From: Phycisphaerae bacterium
GTDB lineage: Bacteria > Planctomycetota > Phycisphaerae > UBA1845 > Fen-1342
Assembly (NCBI GenBank): GCA_030428945.1
Contig: JAUIEC010000013.1
Location: 1-64,000, forward strand
DNA length: 64,000 bases
Direction: 5' to 3'
In this document: piece by piece, positions 34,667 to 43,440 of the stretch
Layout of the letters: each line of letters opens with the position of its first letter
Numbering within the stretch: position 1 is the stretch's first letter
Notes under the pieces: model-generated
The model's database searches: none
What the model was told of the DNA's origin: nothing
The model's input: only the letters and a program-made list of their open reading frames with translations
Translations under genes and position numbers: made by a program

Positions 34667-35514
34667 ACGTCTTCACGATTGCCGAGATCGGAATCAACCA
34701 CAACGGTTCGCTCGAGATCGCCAAGAAGCTGATCGACCTGGCGAACTTCTCCGGCTTCGACGGGGTCAAGTTCCAGAAGCGGACCAACGAACTGGTCTAC
34801 ACGCCGGAGAAGCTGGCCGCGCCGCGGAAGAGTCCCTGGGGCGCGACCTACGGGCAGTACCGCGCGGCGATCGAGTTCGGGCAGGAGGAGTTCGAGGAGA
34901 TCGACCGGCACTGCCGCAGCCAGGGCATCTCGTGGTCGGCCTCGGCCTGGGACCCGGTCAGCCTGACGTTCCTGGAACAGTTCGACCTGGGCTGGCACAA
35001 GCTCGCCTCGGCCCTGATCGGCAACACCGAACTGCTCCGCCGCACGGCCGACTACGGGCGGCCGACGTACATCTCGACCGGGATGTGCCGGCTGGAGGAC
35101 ATCGACCGGGCGGTGGCGATCTTCGAGCGGGCCGGCTGCCGCTACACGCTGATGCACTGCAACAGCGCCTACCCGGCGGCGGCGAAGGACCTGAACCTGC
35201 GGACGATCGGGACACTCAGGGAGCGCTACGATTGCCCGGTCGGGTACAGCGGGCACGAGAACTCGCTGGCGCCGACCCTGGCGGCGGTCGCCCTCGGGGC
35301 GACGGCGATCGAGCGGCACATCACGCTCGACAAGACGATGTACGGCAGCGACCAGGCCGCCAGCGTCAACCCGGTCGGCTGCATCAAGCTGATCGAGTAC
35401 GTCCGCGAACTGGAGGTCGCGCTCGGCGACGGCGTCAAGCGGATCACGCCGGAGGAAGAACAGACCCGCGAGCGGCTGGGAGTACGCACGGCATGCGCAT
35501 TGTCTGCGACATAG
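34663..35514 (+). CDS. NeuB-like sugar-acid synthase lacking the SAF domain
   Basis: 283 residues. I-A-E-I-G-I-N-H-N-G-S (6-16) and G-F-D-G-V-K-F-Q-K-R start the TIM barrel of N-acetylneuraminate synthase. K-L-A-S, M-H-C-N-S-A-Y-P and Y-S-G-H-E also match. The enzyme condenses PEP with a hexosamine-type sugar to give a nonulosonic acid. Normal NeuB proteins are about 340 residues with a C-terminal antifreeze-like SAF domain; here the protein ends after the barrel, so that domain is missing. ATGA overlap with the gene before. It could use an unusual or phosphorylated substrate. Confidence 0.85.
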   Translation: MNVFTIAEIGINHNGSLEIAKKLIDLANFSGFDGVKFQKRTNELVYTPEKLAAPRKSPWGATYGQYRAAIEFGQEEFEEIDRHCRSQGISWSASAWDPVSLTFLEQFDLGWHKLASALIGNTELLRRTADYGRPTYISTGMCRLEDIDRAVAIFERAGCRYTLMHCNSAYPAAAKDLNLRTIGTLRERYDCPVGYSGHENSLAPTLAAVALGATAIERHITLDKTMYGSDQAASVNPVGCIKLIEYVRELEVALGDGVKRITPEEEQTRERLGVRTACALSAT

Positions 35515-35822
35515 ACGGAACCCTGTGCGAAGCGGGCGGCCCGGACGGCTACGCCGAAGCGGCCCCGAAGCCGGAAGCGATCGCGGCCCTGAACGCCCTG
35601 CACGAGGCCGGTCACACGGTGATCCTCTACACCGGCCGGCACATCGAGCGGATGAAAGTGACCTACGCCTGGATGGCGCGCCACGGTGTGAAGTTCGATC
35701 ACATCTGTTTCGGCAAGCCCGTTGGAGATCTGTACATTGATGACCTCACCGTCAACTGCCAGGAACACGACTGGAACGACATCCGCCGCCGGATTGACAA
35801 GCTGCCCGATTGGGGGCCCTGA
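35493..35822 (+). CDS. Mini HAD phosphatase
   Basis: 109 residues. The HAD nucleophile motif C-D-I-D-G-T-L (5-11), motif II T-G-R, and a C-terminal K-P-V-G-D-L-Y-I-D-D motif (III/IV) are present with almost no cap. Similar short HAD proteins sit in capsule and lipooligosaccharide loci. In this cassette it could remove phosphate from a sugar-acid phosphate made by the NeuB-like enzyme, as in Kdo or Neu5Ac-9-phosphate routes (inference). Overlaps both neighbours (22 and 29 bases). Confidence 0.8.
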   Translation: MRIVCDIDGTLCEAGGPDGYAEAAPKPEAIAALNALHEAGHTVILYTGRHIERMKVTYAWMARHGVKFDHICFGKPVGDLYIDDLTVNCQEHDWNDIRRRIDKLPDWGP

Positions 35823-36552
35823 CTGCCGCCCGTACTACTGGCGGAACACGCACATGGGCCGCAAGGACCTGCGGATCTTCCGCTGCGACCGCTGCCGGCA
35901 CGCGTACATCCCGCAGCGGAGCCTGGCGGAAGTCAGCGAATTCCACGACGGCGACTACCGGCTGCAGTACTACCGCGACGAGACCGAGCGCGCGAACAAC
36001 GCGGCCGGGATCATCGACGAGCGTTTCCACGAGGTGCGCAGCCGCTTCACGCTGGGGCGCTGGAACCTGATCGGGCACATGTTCAAGCCGCACCACCACG
36101 TCCTGGACGTCGGCTGCGGGGGCGGATCGTTCCTGCGGCACATCGCGCCGCACGTGAAGCGCGGGCACGGGCTGGAACTGAGCGGCTGGTTCGTCGACTA
36201 CATCAACGCGAACCTGCCGGCGACCGCCAGCAAGACCACGCTGGAGGACTTCGAGACCGACGACCGCTTCGACGTGATCGTGACCTGGCACTGCATGGAG
36301 CACACGGTCGACGTGGGGGCGTTCCTCGACAAGGCGGCCGACCTGCTGGTCCCGGGCGGCAAGCTGATGCTCGAAGTGCCGACGATCAACGACTGGAACC
36401 GGCCGCCGACGGGCGGGTTCTACAACGATTCGCACGTGCACTACTTTTCGCCCGAGAGCCTGGCGACCGCGGTCGAACGGCGGTTCGCGATCCTCGAAAC
36501 CTGGGACGGCGTCCAGCCGCCGGCGACAATGCTGGCGGCACTCAAGAAGTAA
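35794..36552 (+). CDS. Class I SAM methyltransferase with zinc-binding N-terminus
   Basis: 252 residues if the TTG at 35794 is used. That start is preferred because C-P-I-G-G-P-D-C and later C-D-R-C form the usual four-cysteine zinc knuckle of this group; the ATG at 35854 would cut it in half. Motif I V-L-D-V-G-C-G-G-G is at about 105-113, and T-W-H-C-M-E-H-T follows as post-motif. Such enzymes methylate sugars or lipids. It is the last gene of the cassette. Its TAA stop is within a GTAAGCAAG repeat. Confidence 0.8.
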   Translation: MTSCPIGGPDCRPYYWRNTHMGRKDLRIFRCDRCRHAYIPQRSLAEVSEFHDGDYRLQYYRDETERANNAAGIIDERFHEVRSRFTLGRWNLIGHMFKPHHHVLDVGCGGGSFLRHIAPHVKRGHGLELSGWFVDYINANLPATASKTTLEDFETDDRFDVIVTWHCMEHTVDVGAFLDKAADLLVPGGKLMLEVPTINDWNRPPTGGFYNDSHVHYFSPESLATAVERRFAILETWDGVQPPATMLAALKK

Positions 36553-36581
36553 GCAAGTCAGCACGTCCGCGCGTCGCGCTT

Positions 36582-37337
36582 TCAGCGGGCCCGCACGGCG
36601 GTGGCGACGCTGGTGACCTGCGTGATCATGTCCTCCAGTTCGGCGGTTGCGACGCGGCGGTCGACATAGCCGATCAGCCACGGCCCGGCCGCTTCGAAGC
36701 GCAGGTTGTCGGCCTGTTCCAGGGCGGGCAGCAGTCGCGGGATCATCCGCGCGGAACGCCCGTCACCCGAATCGCTCAGCAGGTACGGGGTCGGCAGGTC
36801 GGCAAGTTCAGGGCTGTCGCACATGCCGACGCGTCTCTCGCGGCCGGCCGCATCGTCGAAGGTGCTCCGTTCGCCGAGGTACGCGCCGCTGGACATGCCG
36901 CGTCGGATCGGTTCGGGGCCGTCGATCGGATCCCAGCAGTCGGGGATCAGTCGCAGGGGCGGAAGTTCGACCCGCGGGTCGGGAATGGCGACGACGGTGC
37001 AGCCCAGCGCATCGCGGCCCGAGACCTGGACCTGCAGGTACTCCAGGTCGAAGATCAGCACGCCGCCCGGGCCGCGGCAGAGGTTCGCGATTCGCGGGGA
37101 TTCGACGCGTGACCACAACGGCAGGCTCGTCAGCCCGTCCGGCACAGCGGGTGCCGCTTCCAACGCCCAGCCCCGCCCGGTCGCCCAGGTCTGCAGCGAC
37201 CGCATTCGAGCCATGACAAAGTAGCGCCGCAGCAGCATCACGCTGGCCACCAGCAGCGCGGCGGCGACGAACACGGCGAGGATCTGGAGGAACCCTTCTC
37301 CGGCGGTCGGCGTTGTTGCAAGACAGGACGAAGGCAT
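36582..37337 (-). CDS. Single-pass membrane protein, function unknown
   Basis: 251 residues. One membrane helix near the N-terminus (about 14-36, F-L-Q-I-L-A-V-F-V-A-A-A-L-L) and a large soluble region with many strands but no known motif. The ATG before P-S-S-C-L-A-T was chosen because the preceding in-frame stretch is low-complexity. A pattern D-P-R-V-E-L-P-P-L-R and R-F-E-A-A-G-P-W-L-I-G-Y may help family searches. Convergent with the methyltransferase gene. Confidence 0.65.
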   Translation of the reverse strand: MPSSCLATTPTAGEGFLQILAVFVAAALLVASVMLLRRYFVMARMRSLQTWATGRGWALEAAPAVPDGLTSLPLWSRVESPRIANLCRGPGGVLIFDLEYLQVQVSGRDALGCTVVAIPDPRVELPPLRLIPDCWDPIDGPEPIRRGMSSGAYLGERSTFDDAAGRERRVGMCDSPELADLPTPYLLSDSGDGRSARMIPRLLPALEQADNLRFEAAGPWLIGYVDRRVATAELEDMITQVTSVATAVRAR

Positions 37338-37434
37338 GCGGGCAGTTTGGCCGCAATGGCGGGCCGAGACCATTAGAAACGGCGACGGGATTTCGAGCGA
37401 CTTACGTTTGGGGGCAGGAGACGCGGCGGTAAAG

Positions 37435-37560
37435 CAGTCCCCCACCCTTCCGCTCGCTGCGCTCGCTCAAGGATGGGGCACCCGGGTATGCAAGTGAGCA
37501 AGTGAGCAAGTAAGCAAGTAAGCACGTGAGCACGTAAGCAAGTGAGCACGTGAGCACGTC
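37435..37560. repeat. Dispersed GC-rich inverted element plus GTGAGCAA tract
   Basis: The CAGTCCCCCACCCTTCCG...AAGGATGGGGCACCC element (37435-37486; outer arms CCCCACCCTT and AAGGATGGGG, inner GCTCGCTGCGCTCGC) is followed by eight or so GTAAGCAA/GTGAGCAC octamers. No gene is seen in 37338-37586. Confidence 0.75.
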
Positions 37561-37586
37561 CGCGCGTCGTGCTTTCAGCGGGGCCG

Positions 37587-39071
37587 TCAGTCGCCTTCGG
37601 GCGGGTCGGCCTGCTGGGGTCTTTGCAGCGGGAAGAGCAGCACGTCGCGGATGCTCTGCGAGCCGGTCAGCAGCATGATCACGCGGTCGATGCCGATGCC
37701 GAGGCCGCCGGCCGGGGGCATGCCGTACTCGAGCGCCTCGACGTAGTCGCTGTCCATCACCGCCATCGTCTCGCCCTCCTCGCCGCGCAACTGCTGGCTG
37801 AAGGTCTCGGCCTGAACGGCCGGGTCGTTCAGTTCGGTGTAGGCGTTGGCGACTTCGATCCGGTTGACGAACAGTTCGAACCGCAGGGCCACGTCGGGGT
37901 TGCCCGGGTCGCGGCGTGTCAGCGGGCAGAGCGGGGCCGGGTAGTCGATCACGAAGGTCGGGTTGACGAGGTGCTCCTCGACGTAGTGCTCGAACAGTTC
38001 GTTGATCACGACCGCGTCGTCGAGCTTGTTTTCCTCGATGTGCACCTCGCGGGCCCGCTGCCGCAGGGCCGGCAGGTCGTCCATCTTCAGCCCGACGTGC
38101 TGCTCGAACAGGTCGCGGTACTTCCGCCGCGGCCAGGGGCCGGCGTAGTCGATCTCCTGCTCGCCGAACATGATCTTCTCGCGGCCGATCACGTCGCGGG
38201 CGGCCCCGGCGATCAGTGTTTCGGTCAGGTCCATCATGTCGTGGTAGTCGCCGTAGGCCTGGTACAGTTCAAGCATGGTGAACTCGGGGTTGTGTCGCGG
38301 ACTGATCCCCTCGTTGCGGAAACAGCGGGCGAACTCGTAGACCCGTTCGAGCCCGCCGACCAGGCAGCGCTTCAGGTACAGCTCCGGCGAGATTCGCAGG
38401 TATAGCTGCATGTCGAGCGTGTTGTGATGCGTGGTGAACGGCCGCGCGGCCGCCCCGCCGTAGAGCGGCTGCAGCACCGGCGTTTCGACCTCGATGAACC
38501 CGCGGGCGTGCAGTTCGGTCCGCATGCTGTTGATGATCGCGGCCCGCGTCAGGAAGACGGCCCGCGACTCGGGATTGGCGGCCAGGTCGATGTAGCGCTT
38601 GCGGTAGCGGGTTTCGACGTCGGTCAGGCCGATCCGCTTGTCCGGTGGCGGGCGGACGGCCTTGGCCAGCAGGGTCGCCTGGCTGGCCCAGAGCGTCAGT
38701 TCGCCGGTCTTGGTCTTGCCGAGCGTGCCGGCCACGCCGACGTGATCGCCGAGGTCCAGCAGCTTCTGAATGATCTTGAACTCGTCGCCGACCGACTTCT
38801 TGCTGACGGCAATCTGCAGGGCCCCGGTGCGGTCGCGGAGCGTGATGAAGACCAGGTTGCCCATCACCCGCAGCAGCGCCACCCGGCCGGCCACCCGGAA
38901 GGTGACCTCGTCGCCCTCGAGAATCTCGCCGTCGGCGATCTCACGGGCCTCACCGGCGGCCCGGACGGCGGCAATCTCGGTCAGGTCGGGGAACCGCCAG
39001 CCGTAGGGGTCGACGCCCCGTTCGCGGATCCGCTCCAGCTTCGCCTTGCGTTCTTCGATCTGGTCGCTCAT
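37587..39071 (-). CDS. lysS: Lysine--tRNA ligase (class II)
   Basis: 494 residues, the standard bacterial length. An N-terminal OB-fold anticodon domain (about 50-160, with G-R-V...M-G...F-I-T-L-R-D-R-T-G) precedes the catalytic core. The core has motif 1 (R-G-F-I-E-V-E-T-P), motif 2 (F-R-N-E-G-I-S-P-R-H-N-P-E-F) and motif 3 (G-L-G-I-G-I-D-R). It charges tRNA-Lys. A monocistronic gene between repeat tracts. The start ATG gives the known M-S-D-Q-style N-terminus. Confidence 0.97.
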   Translation of the reverse strand: MSDQIEERKAKLERIRERGVDPYGWRFPDLTEIAAVRAAGEAREIADGEILEGDEVTFRVAGRVALLRVMGNLVFITLRDRTGALQIAVSKKSVGDEFKIIQKLLDLGDHVGVAGTLGKTKTGELTLWASQATLLAKAVRPPPDKRIGLTDVETRYRKRYIDLAANPESRAVFLTRAAIINSMRTELHARGFIEVETPVLQPLYGGAAARPFTTHHNTLDMQLYLRISPELYLKRCLVGGLERVYEFARCFRNEGISPRHNPEFTMLELYQAYGDYHDMMDLTETLIAGAARDVIGREKIMFGEQEIDYAGPWPRRKYRDLFEQHVGLKMDDLPALRQRAREVHIEENKLDDAVVINELFEHYVEEHLVNPTFVIDYPAPLCPLTRRDPGNPDVALRFELFVNRIEVANAYTELNDPAVQAETFSQQLRGEEGETMAVMDSDYVEALEYGMPPAGGLGIGIDRVIMLLTGSQSIRDVLLFPLQRPQQADPPEGD

Positions 39072-39085
39072 GGGGGAGGATCATA

Positions 39086-39130
39086 GAGGGAACAGGGAAC
39101 AGGGAACAGGGAGCGAGGAAGCGAGGGAGC
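39086..39130. repeat. GGGAACA and GGGAGCGA tract
   Basis: Four GGGAACA heptamers pass into GGGAGCGA octamers, showing that two repeat families can be fused. It lies upstream of lysS and just after the stop of the oxidase gene, here with the purine side on the opposite strand to both genes. Confidence 0.8.
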
Positions 39131-39134
39131 CTTC

Positions 39135-40250
39135 CTAGAAGCGCATCCGCAGGAACTCGATCGGTTCGGTCGTTTGTCCGTCAATCACCAGGTCCGCCAG
39201 GATTTCGCCGATCAGCGGGGCGAACTTGAATCCGTGGCCGCTGAAGCCGGCCGCCAGGGCGACGCCGTCGTGTCCGGGCAGTCGGTCGACGATGAAGTGT
39301 TCGTCGGGCGTCAGCGTGTACAGGCAGACCGAGTGTTCCACCACCTCGCCGGCCACGCCGGGCAGGTGCCGGTCGAGGAAGCCGCGTACGCGGGCCTCGT
39401 CGGCGGGGCTGCGGTCGCGGTCGACGGTGTCGGGATCGCAGGGCGCGGCGGTCAGATGCTCGGCCACCTTGATCCGCCCGGACTGCACCTGCGGGAAGCC
39501 GTAGAAGAAGCAGTCGTCGAGATGGAACCCGAACACCGGGCAGTCCTCGACCCGCATGCGCGGATCGTCGCAGGCGAACCAGGTCTGCTGGCGCCGCTGC
39601 ACCCGCAGAGGCAGGTCGTGCCGCGCGAGCAGCGGTCCGGTCCAGGCGCCGGCCGCGAGGACGAGGCGCTGACAGCCGATGGTCTCCTCGCCAGCGCGGA
39701 CCACGTAGCCGGCACCGTCGGCCCGCCACTCGCGGACCATGCAGTCGGTCAGCAGCGTGGCGCCGTCGGCGCCGGCCAGGCGAAGCGGTGCGGCGATGCA
39801 CGCCTCGACCCGCAGGTAGCCGGCGTCGGCCTCGTGCAGCACACGCCAGTGGTCGGGCAGGCGGAACTGGGGGTGCCGGCGGGTGGCCTCGCCGGCCGGC
39901 CAGTCTTCGATGGCCAGGTCGTGCAGCGTGCTGACCTGCTGAACGCCCTGGATCAGAGGGCTTTCGGGTGGCCCGCCGAGGATCAGTCCGCAGCGCGTGA
40001 ACAGTTGTTCGTCCGCGGCGGTTTCAAGGTCCGCCCAGAGGTCGTAGCAGCGATGCAGCAGCGGAATGTAGTCCGGGTGTTCGAAGTACGCCTTGCGACA
40101 GATTCGCGTCTGGCCGTGGGAACTGCCGAATGGATGCGGTGGCGTGAAGCGATCGATTCCGCAGACGCGCAGGCCGCGGCCGGCAAGTGTCCGACAGGCC
40201 GCGGCGCCCATCGCGCCGAGACCGATCACGACTGCATCGAACGTCCGCAT
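39135..40250 (-). CDS. Sarcosine oxidase / N-methyl-tryptophan oxidase-like flavoenzyme
   Basis: 371 residues. FAD-binding G-L-G-A-M-G (10-15), then R-I-C-R-K-A-Y-F. The covalent-flavin cysteine C309 lies in V-C-L-Y-T-L-T-P-D-E-H-F and is equivalent to C308 of E. coli SolA; G-F-S-G-H-G-F-K-F-A-P follows. The monomeric sarcosine oxidase group oxidises N-methyl amino acids to the amine, formaldehyde and peroxide. The ATG before R-T-F-D-A-V-V was chosen; upstream frame extension is not conserved-looking. It is divergent from the kinase gene (149 bases). Confidence 0.9.
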   Translation of the reverse strand: MRTFDAVVIGLGAMGAAACRTLAGRGLRVCGIDRFTPPHPFGSSHGQTRICRKAYFEHPDYIPLLHRCYDLWADLETAADEQLFTRCGLILGGPPESPLIQGVQQVSTLHDLAIEDWPAGEATRRHPQFRLPDHWRVLHEADAGYLRVEACIAAPLRLAGADGATLLTDCMVREWRADGAGYVVRAGEETIGCQRLVLAAGAWTGPLLARHDLPLRVQRRQQTWFACDDPRMRVEDCPVFGFHLDDCFFYGFPQVQSGRIKVAEHLTAAPCDPDTVDRDRSPADEARVRGFLDRHLPGVAGEVVEHSVCLYTLTPDEHFIVDRLPGHDGVALAAGFSGHGFKFAPLIGEILADLVIDGQTTEPIEFLRMRF

Positions 40251-40398
40251 ATGGCGAGTGTAGCGGAAGTTGCGGTCCGGCGCGCCTTGGCCGGGGGTAC
40301 GGTTTTCGCAGGTGTTTTGTAGCAGCGGACTTGCCGACCTTCCGTACAATGGCGATGAACCGCCGCGGGTGCGGGTCGTAAACAGCGCGGAATCACCG

Positions 40399-41427
40399 AT
40401 GAACATGCAGGAAACCATGACCGTCATGCTGACGCGCCGCAGCGGGCAGCGTCCCGAACCGGTCGCGGTGCCGGCCCGGGTCGGAACCGTGCGGGTCGGT
40501 GAACTGCTCGGCGAGGGTGGCGGTGGTGCGGTGTTCTCCGGCTACGACGAAGCCCTCTCGCGCAAGGTGGCCGTCAAGGTGCTGCACAAGCAGACGGCGG
40601 GGGCGGCCTCGGCCGCGACGCAGGAACTGGTCACCGGGGTCCGCAGCGCCGCGCAGGTCAAGCACCCGAACATCGTGACGGTTCACACGGTCGAGATGTG
40701 CCAGGGCATGCCGGTGATCGTGATGGAATACGTCGACGGGGCCTCGCTGCGCGCCCTGCTCGACCGCACCGGTGTGCTCGAACCGAGCCTGGGCCTGTTC
40801 ATCATGCGGTCGATCGTCTCGGCGGTGGCGGCCCTGCACGAGGCGACGGTCGTGCATCGCGACCTGAAGCCGGCCAACATCCTGTTCGATCGTGATGCGA
40901 TCGCGCACGTCTGCGACTTCGGGCTGGCCTGCGAAGTCCGGTCGGCCGGTTCGGTCGCGTCGATCGGCGGCAGTCCGCTGTACATGGCGCCCGAGATGTT
41001 CGACGGGCAGGTCTCGGCACAGACCGATGTGTACGCGCTCGGGCTGATGATGTTCGAACTGCTGGCCGGCCGGGCGCCGTTCAACGGAAAGACCATCCCG
41101 GAACTGGAACGGCAGCATCGTTCGGAGGAAGTGCCGCTGACGGCGCTGGAGCAGCGCGGCCTGGGCGAGGACGTGATCGACATCGTCCGGCGTGCGACCA
41201 ACAAGCCGCAGTTCCTGCGCTACAAGACGGCCGGGCACCTGCTGCGGGCGCTGCAGCAACTCGAGCACGAGCGGGACGACGTGCTGCAGATGCGCCTGGC
41301 GAAACTGGTGATCGAAGACCACGCCGCGAGCGACTCAGCCACGCGGACCATCTCGGCCGAACACCTGACAACGTTTGACCTGCTGGCCAGCAAAGCACAG
41401 CGCAAGCGGGCCGAACGGGGAGACTGA
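40399..41427 (+). CDS. Soluble Ser/Thr protein kinase
   Basis: 342 residues. Hanks-type kinase domain at about 30-300. The Gly-loop is G-E-G-G-G-G-A-V-F (38-46), followed by K60, H-R-D-L-K-P-A-N (153-160), D-F-G (173-175) and A-P-E (197-199); all catalytic residues are present. There is no membrane helix or extracellular sensor; a short helical C-terminal tail follows. The substrate is unknown. The ATG at 40399 gives M-N-M-Q-E-T; no strong ribosome site is seen. Confidence 0.88.
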   Translation: MNMQETMTVMLTRRSGQRPEPVAVPARVGTVRVGELLGEGGGGAVFSGYDEALSRKVAVKVLHKQTAGAASAATQELVTGVRSAAQVKHPNIVTVHTVEMCQGMPVIVMEYVDGASLRALLDRTGVLEPSLGLFIMRSIVSAVAALHEATVVHRDLKPANILFDRDAIAHVCDFGLACEVRSAGSVASIGGSPLYMAPEMFDGQVSAQTDVYALGLMMFELLAGRAPFNGKTIPELERQHRSEEVPLTALEQRGLGEDVIDIVRRATNKPQFLRYKTAGHLLRALQQLEHERDDVLQMRLAKLVIEDHAASDSATRTISAEHLTTFDLLASKAQRKRAERGD

Positions 41428-41443
41428 CGGTTCCCCGGTCAAG

Positions 41444-41563
41444 GCGTGAAAGCGTGAACAGGTGAAGGAGTGACTGGGGACGGCTTCAGAGTCGGGAGTC
41501 ATCACTCTTTCACTCTTTCACCTTTTCACTCTTTCACTCATTTACTCTTTCACCCTTTCACTC
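41444..41563. repeat. GTGAAAGA tracts between converging genes
   Basis: GTGAAAGC/GTGAACAG/GTGAAGGA units on the plus strand (41445-41473), then TTCACTCT/TTCACCTT units (41503-41563). The second set begins directly behind the stop codon of the minus-strand permease gene. Confidence 0.8.
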
Positions 41564-41565
41564 GA

Positions 41566-43419
41566 TCAGGCTGACTGCCGCCGGACGGTCATGTCGAAGT
41601 TTCGCACGAGGGTGGTGTAAACGCTCCAGGTTGCGGCGCAGTAGACGACGACCGCGAGCAGCGTCGAGACGGCCCGTACGAGGCGGACGCTGGTCCGGGC
41701 GCCGGCCGACGGGGTGCCGTTCCGCAGGTCGAAGACCGATTCGTAGTCGATCAGCGTCGAGATGCCGGTGAACGGCATCAGCGGGCGAATCGCGGCGCCG
41801 ATGAATCCGTCGGCGCCCCCGCCGCTGGACACGGCGAAACCACACAGGGACAGCAGGCCGGCCCCGGCCAGCACGATCACGGTACTGATCATCACGGCCT
41901 GGACGGTTTTCTTCGAGTGCAGCGACAGGTGCAGGCCGATCATCGCCGCCAGGGCGCAGAAACTCAGCAGCAGCAGCGGTGCCAGCAGGAACGCTTCGGG
42001 CGTGATGACCGCCTGGTCGGAGGCGCGTCGCAGATCGGCGATCGCGAACAGCAGCAGCGTGACCGTCGGCACCGCGATCAGCGGCAGGATGAAGCTGACC
42101 AGTCCGCGAAGAATCCCGGCCACGATGTACTTGCTGGTCAGCCGCGTGGTCAGCAGCAGTTCCATCGTCGCCGATTCCTTTTCGCGGGTCAGGGCCGTGG
42201 CGGCCGCGTTGGTGATGATGATCAGCAGGACGGCCATCTCGATCCAGACGATCCCGGTCAGCCAGTAGCGGGCCTCCTGCGGCTTGGTGGCGACGAACCC
42301 CCACCAGCCGTTCTCGTGCGCCAGCAGCAGGACGAAGCCGCCGATCAGCCCGGCGGCGGCGAAAGCCCAGCGGAGCATGCTGCGTCCGGAGGCCGAGGCC
42401 TTGGTCTTGGCTTCGCGCCAGGCGATCGGGTTGTTCCAGACGCGGCGCGGCGTCTGGGTCTTGCTCTCGACGGCGTCGCGGCGGGTGAAGAAGGCCCGCA
42501 CGCGATTGAGCAGCGTGGCCTCGCCCTCCTTCTGCGACGAGCGAACGAAGAAGATGCTGACGGTGACCATCACGATCGAGGCGAGCGTCATGATCACCAT
42601 GTAGCCGTATTGCGGATAGGCCATCAGCCAGCCGGCCGGCCAGGTCAGTCCGGCCACGTCGCCGGCGGCGGGTGCGGGGGTCTTGCCGGTCACGACGAGC
42701 AGTGCCAGGAACGGGTGCAGCGGGGCGAGATAGCTCATCCGCAGCGAAGCGCCGGGAGCCAGCGGAGCCTGGGACAGCGCGGTGTAGCCGGACCAGCCCA
42801 GAACGCCGACCACCAGCAGGTAGACGGCCACGCCGAGGAAGAAGCTGAAGATCGTCCGGCGGGTGCCGACCTTCATGAAGCTGATCATGATCGCGAGGGC
42901 CCCGGTGACCAGGGCGGTGCAGGCGGCGAGGCCGAAGCTCTGCAGGACGGCGCCGAGGGTGACGCCGCCGTAGATCATCGTGATGCAGAAGATCGGCAGG
43001 CCGCTGAGCAGCAGCACGAGCACGAAGAACAGGCGGCTGAAGAGCGACCCGAGCACGATCTGGCCGGTGCTGAGCGGCGTGGTCAGCAGGATGTGGAAGG
43101 TGTTGGAGTCCTTTTCCTGGGTGATCGCGCCGGCCATGAAGATCGGGGCGATGAAGCTCATCAGGAAGAGCTGCACGAAGCTGACGAACATGAAGGTGCG
43201 GGTCGACTTCTTGGCGAGATCGGCCAGCGAGTTGGTGCCGGCGTTCAGGGCCCCGTTGCCGCCGACGACGAGCATGACGACGAACAGCACGACCAGGTAC
43301 AGCCAGCGGGCGTGCAGGTGCCGGGTGCGCTTGCCGCCGGTGCTGACGACCCGGACGACAATCGGATTGGCCGGCAGCAGTCGCCAGAGCCAGGCCGCGA
43401 TGTCCTGGAGGAGGGTCAC
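41566..43419 (-). CDS. ABC-2 type exporter permease
   Basis: 617 residues from the GTG at 43419, which has GGAGG 7 bases upstream; the longer open frame before it only reads through a repeat tract. About twelve membrane helices in two halves of six, each preceded by an ABC-2 signature (E-K-D-S-N-T-F-H-I-L-L-T-T-P and E-K-E-S-A-T-M-E-L-L-L-T-T-R), so it is an internal duplication carrying both permease halves in one chain. Downstream of the ATPase gene at 43550. The substrate is unknown. Confidence 0.88.
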   Translation of the reverse strand: MTLLQDIAAWLWRLLPANPIVVRVVSTGGKRTRHLHARWLYLVVLFVVMLVVGGNGALNAGTNSLADLAKKSTRTFMFVSFVQLFLMSFIAPIFMAGAITQEKDSNTFHILLTTPLSTGQIVLGSLFSRLFFVLVLLLSGLPIFCITMIYGGVTLGAVLQSFGLAACTALVTGALAIMISFMKVGTRRTIFSFFLGVAVYLLVVGVLGWSGYTALSQAPLAPGASLRMSYLAPLHPFLALLVVTGKTPAPAAGDVAGLTWPAGWLMAYPQYGYMVIMTLASIVMVTVSIFFVRSSQKEGEATLLNRVRAFFTRRDAVESKTQTPRRVWNNPIAWREAKTKASASGRSMLRWAFAAAGLIGGFVLLLAHENGWWGFVATKPQEARYWLTGIVWIEMAVLLIIITNAAATALTREKESATMELLLTTRLTSKYIVAGILRGLVSFILPLIAVPTVTLLLFAIADLRRASDQAVITPEAFLLAPLLLLSFCALAAMIGLHLSLHSKKTVQAVMISTVIVLAGAGLLSLCGFAVSSGGGADGFIGAAIRPLMPFTGISTLIDYESVFDLRNGTPSAGARTSVRLVRAVSTLLAVVVYCAATWSVYTTLVRNFDMTVRRQSA

Positions 43420-43440
43420 TGCCGAACCTCCGGCGAGAGC

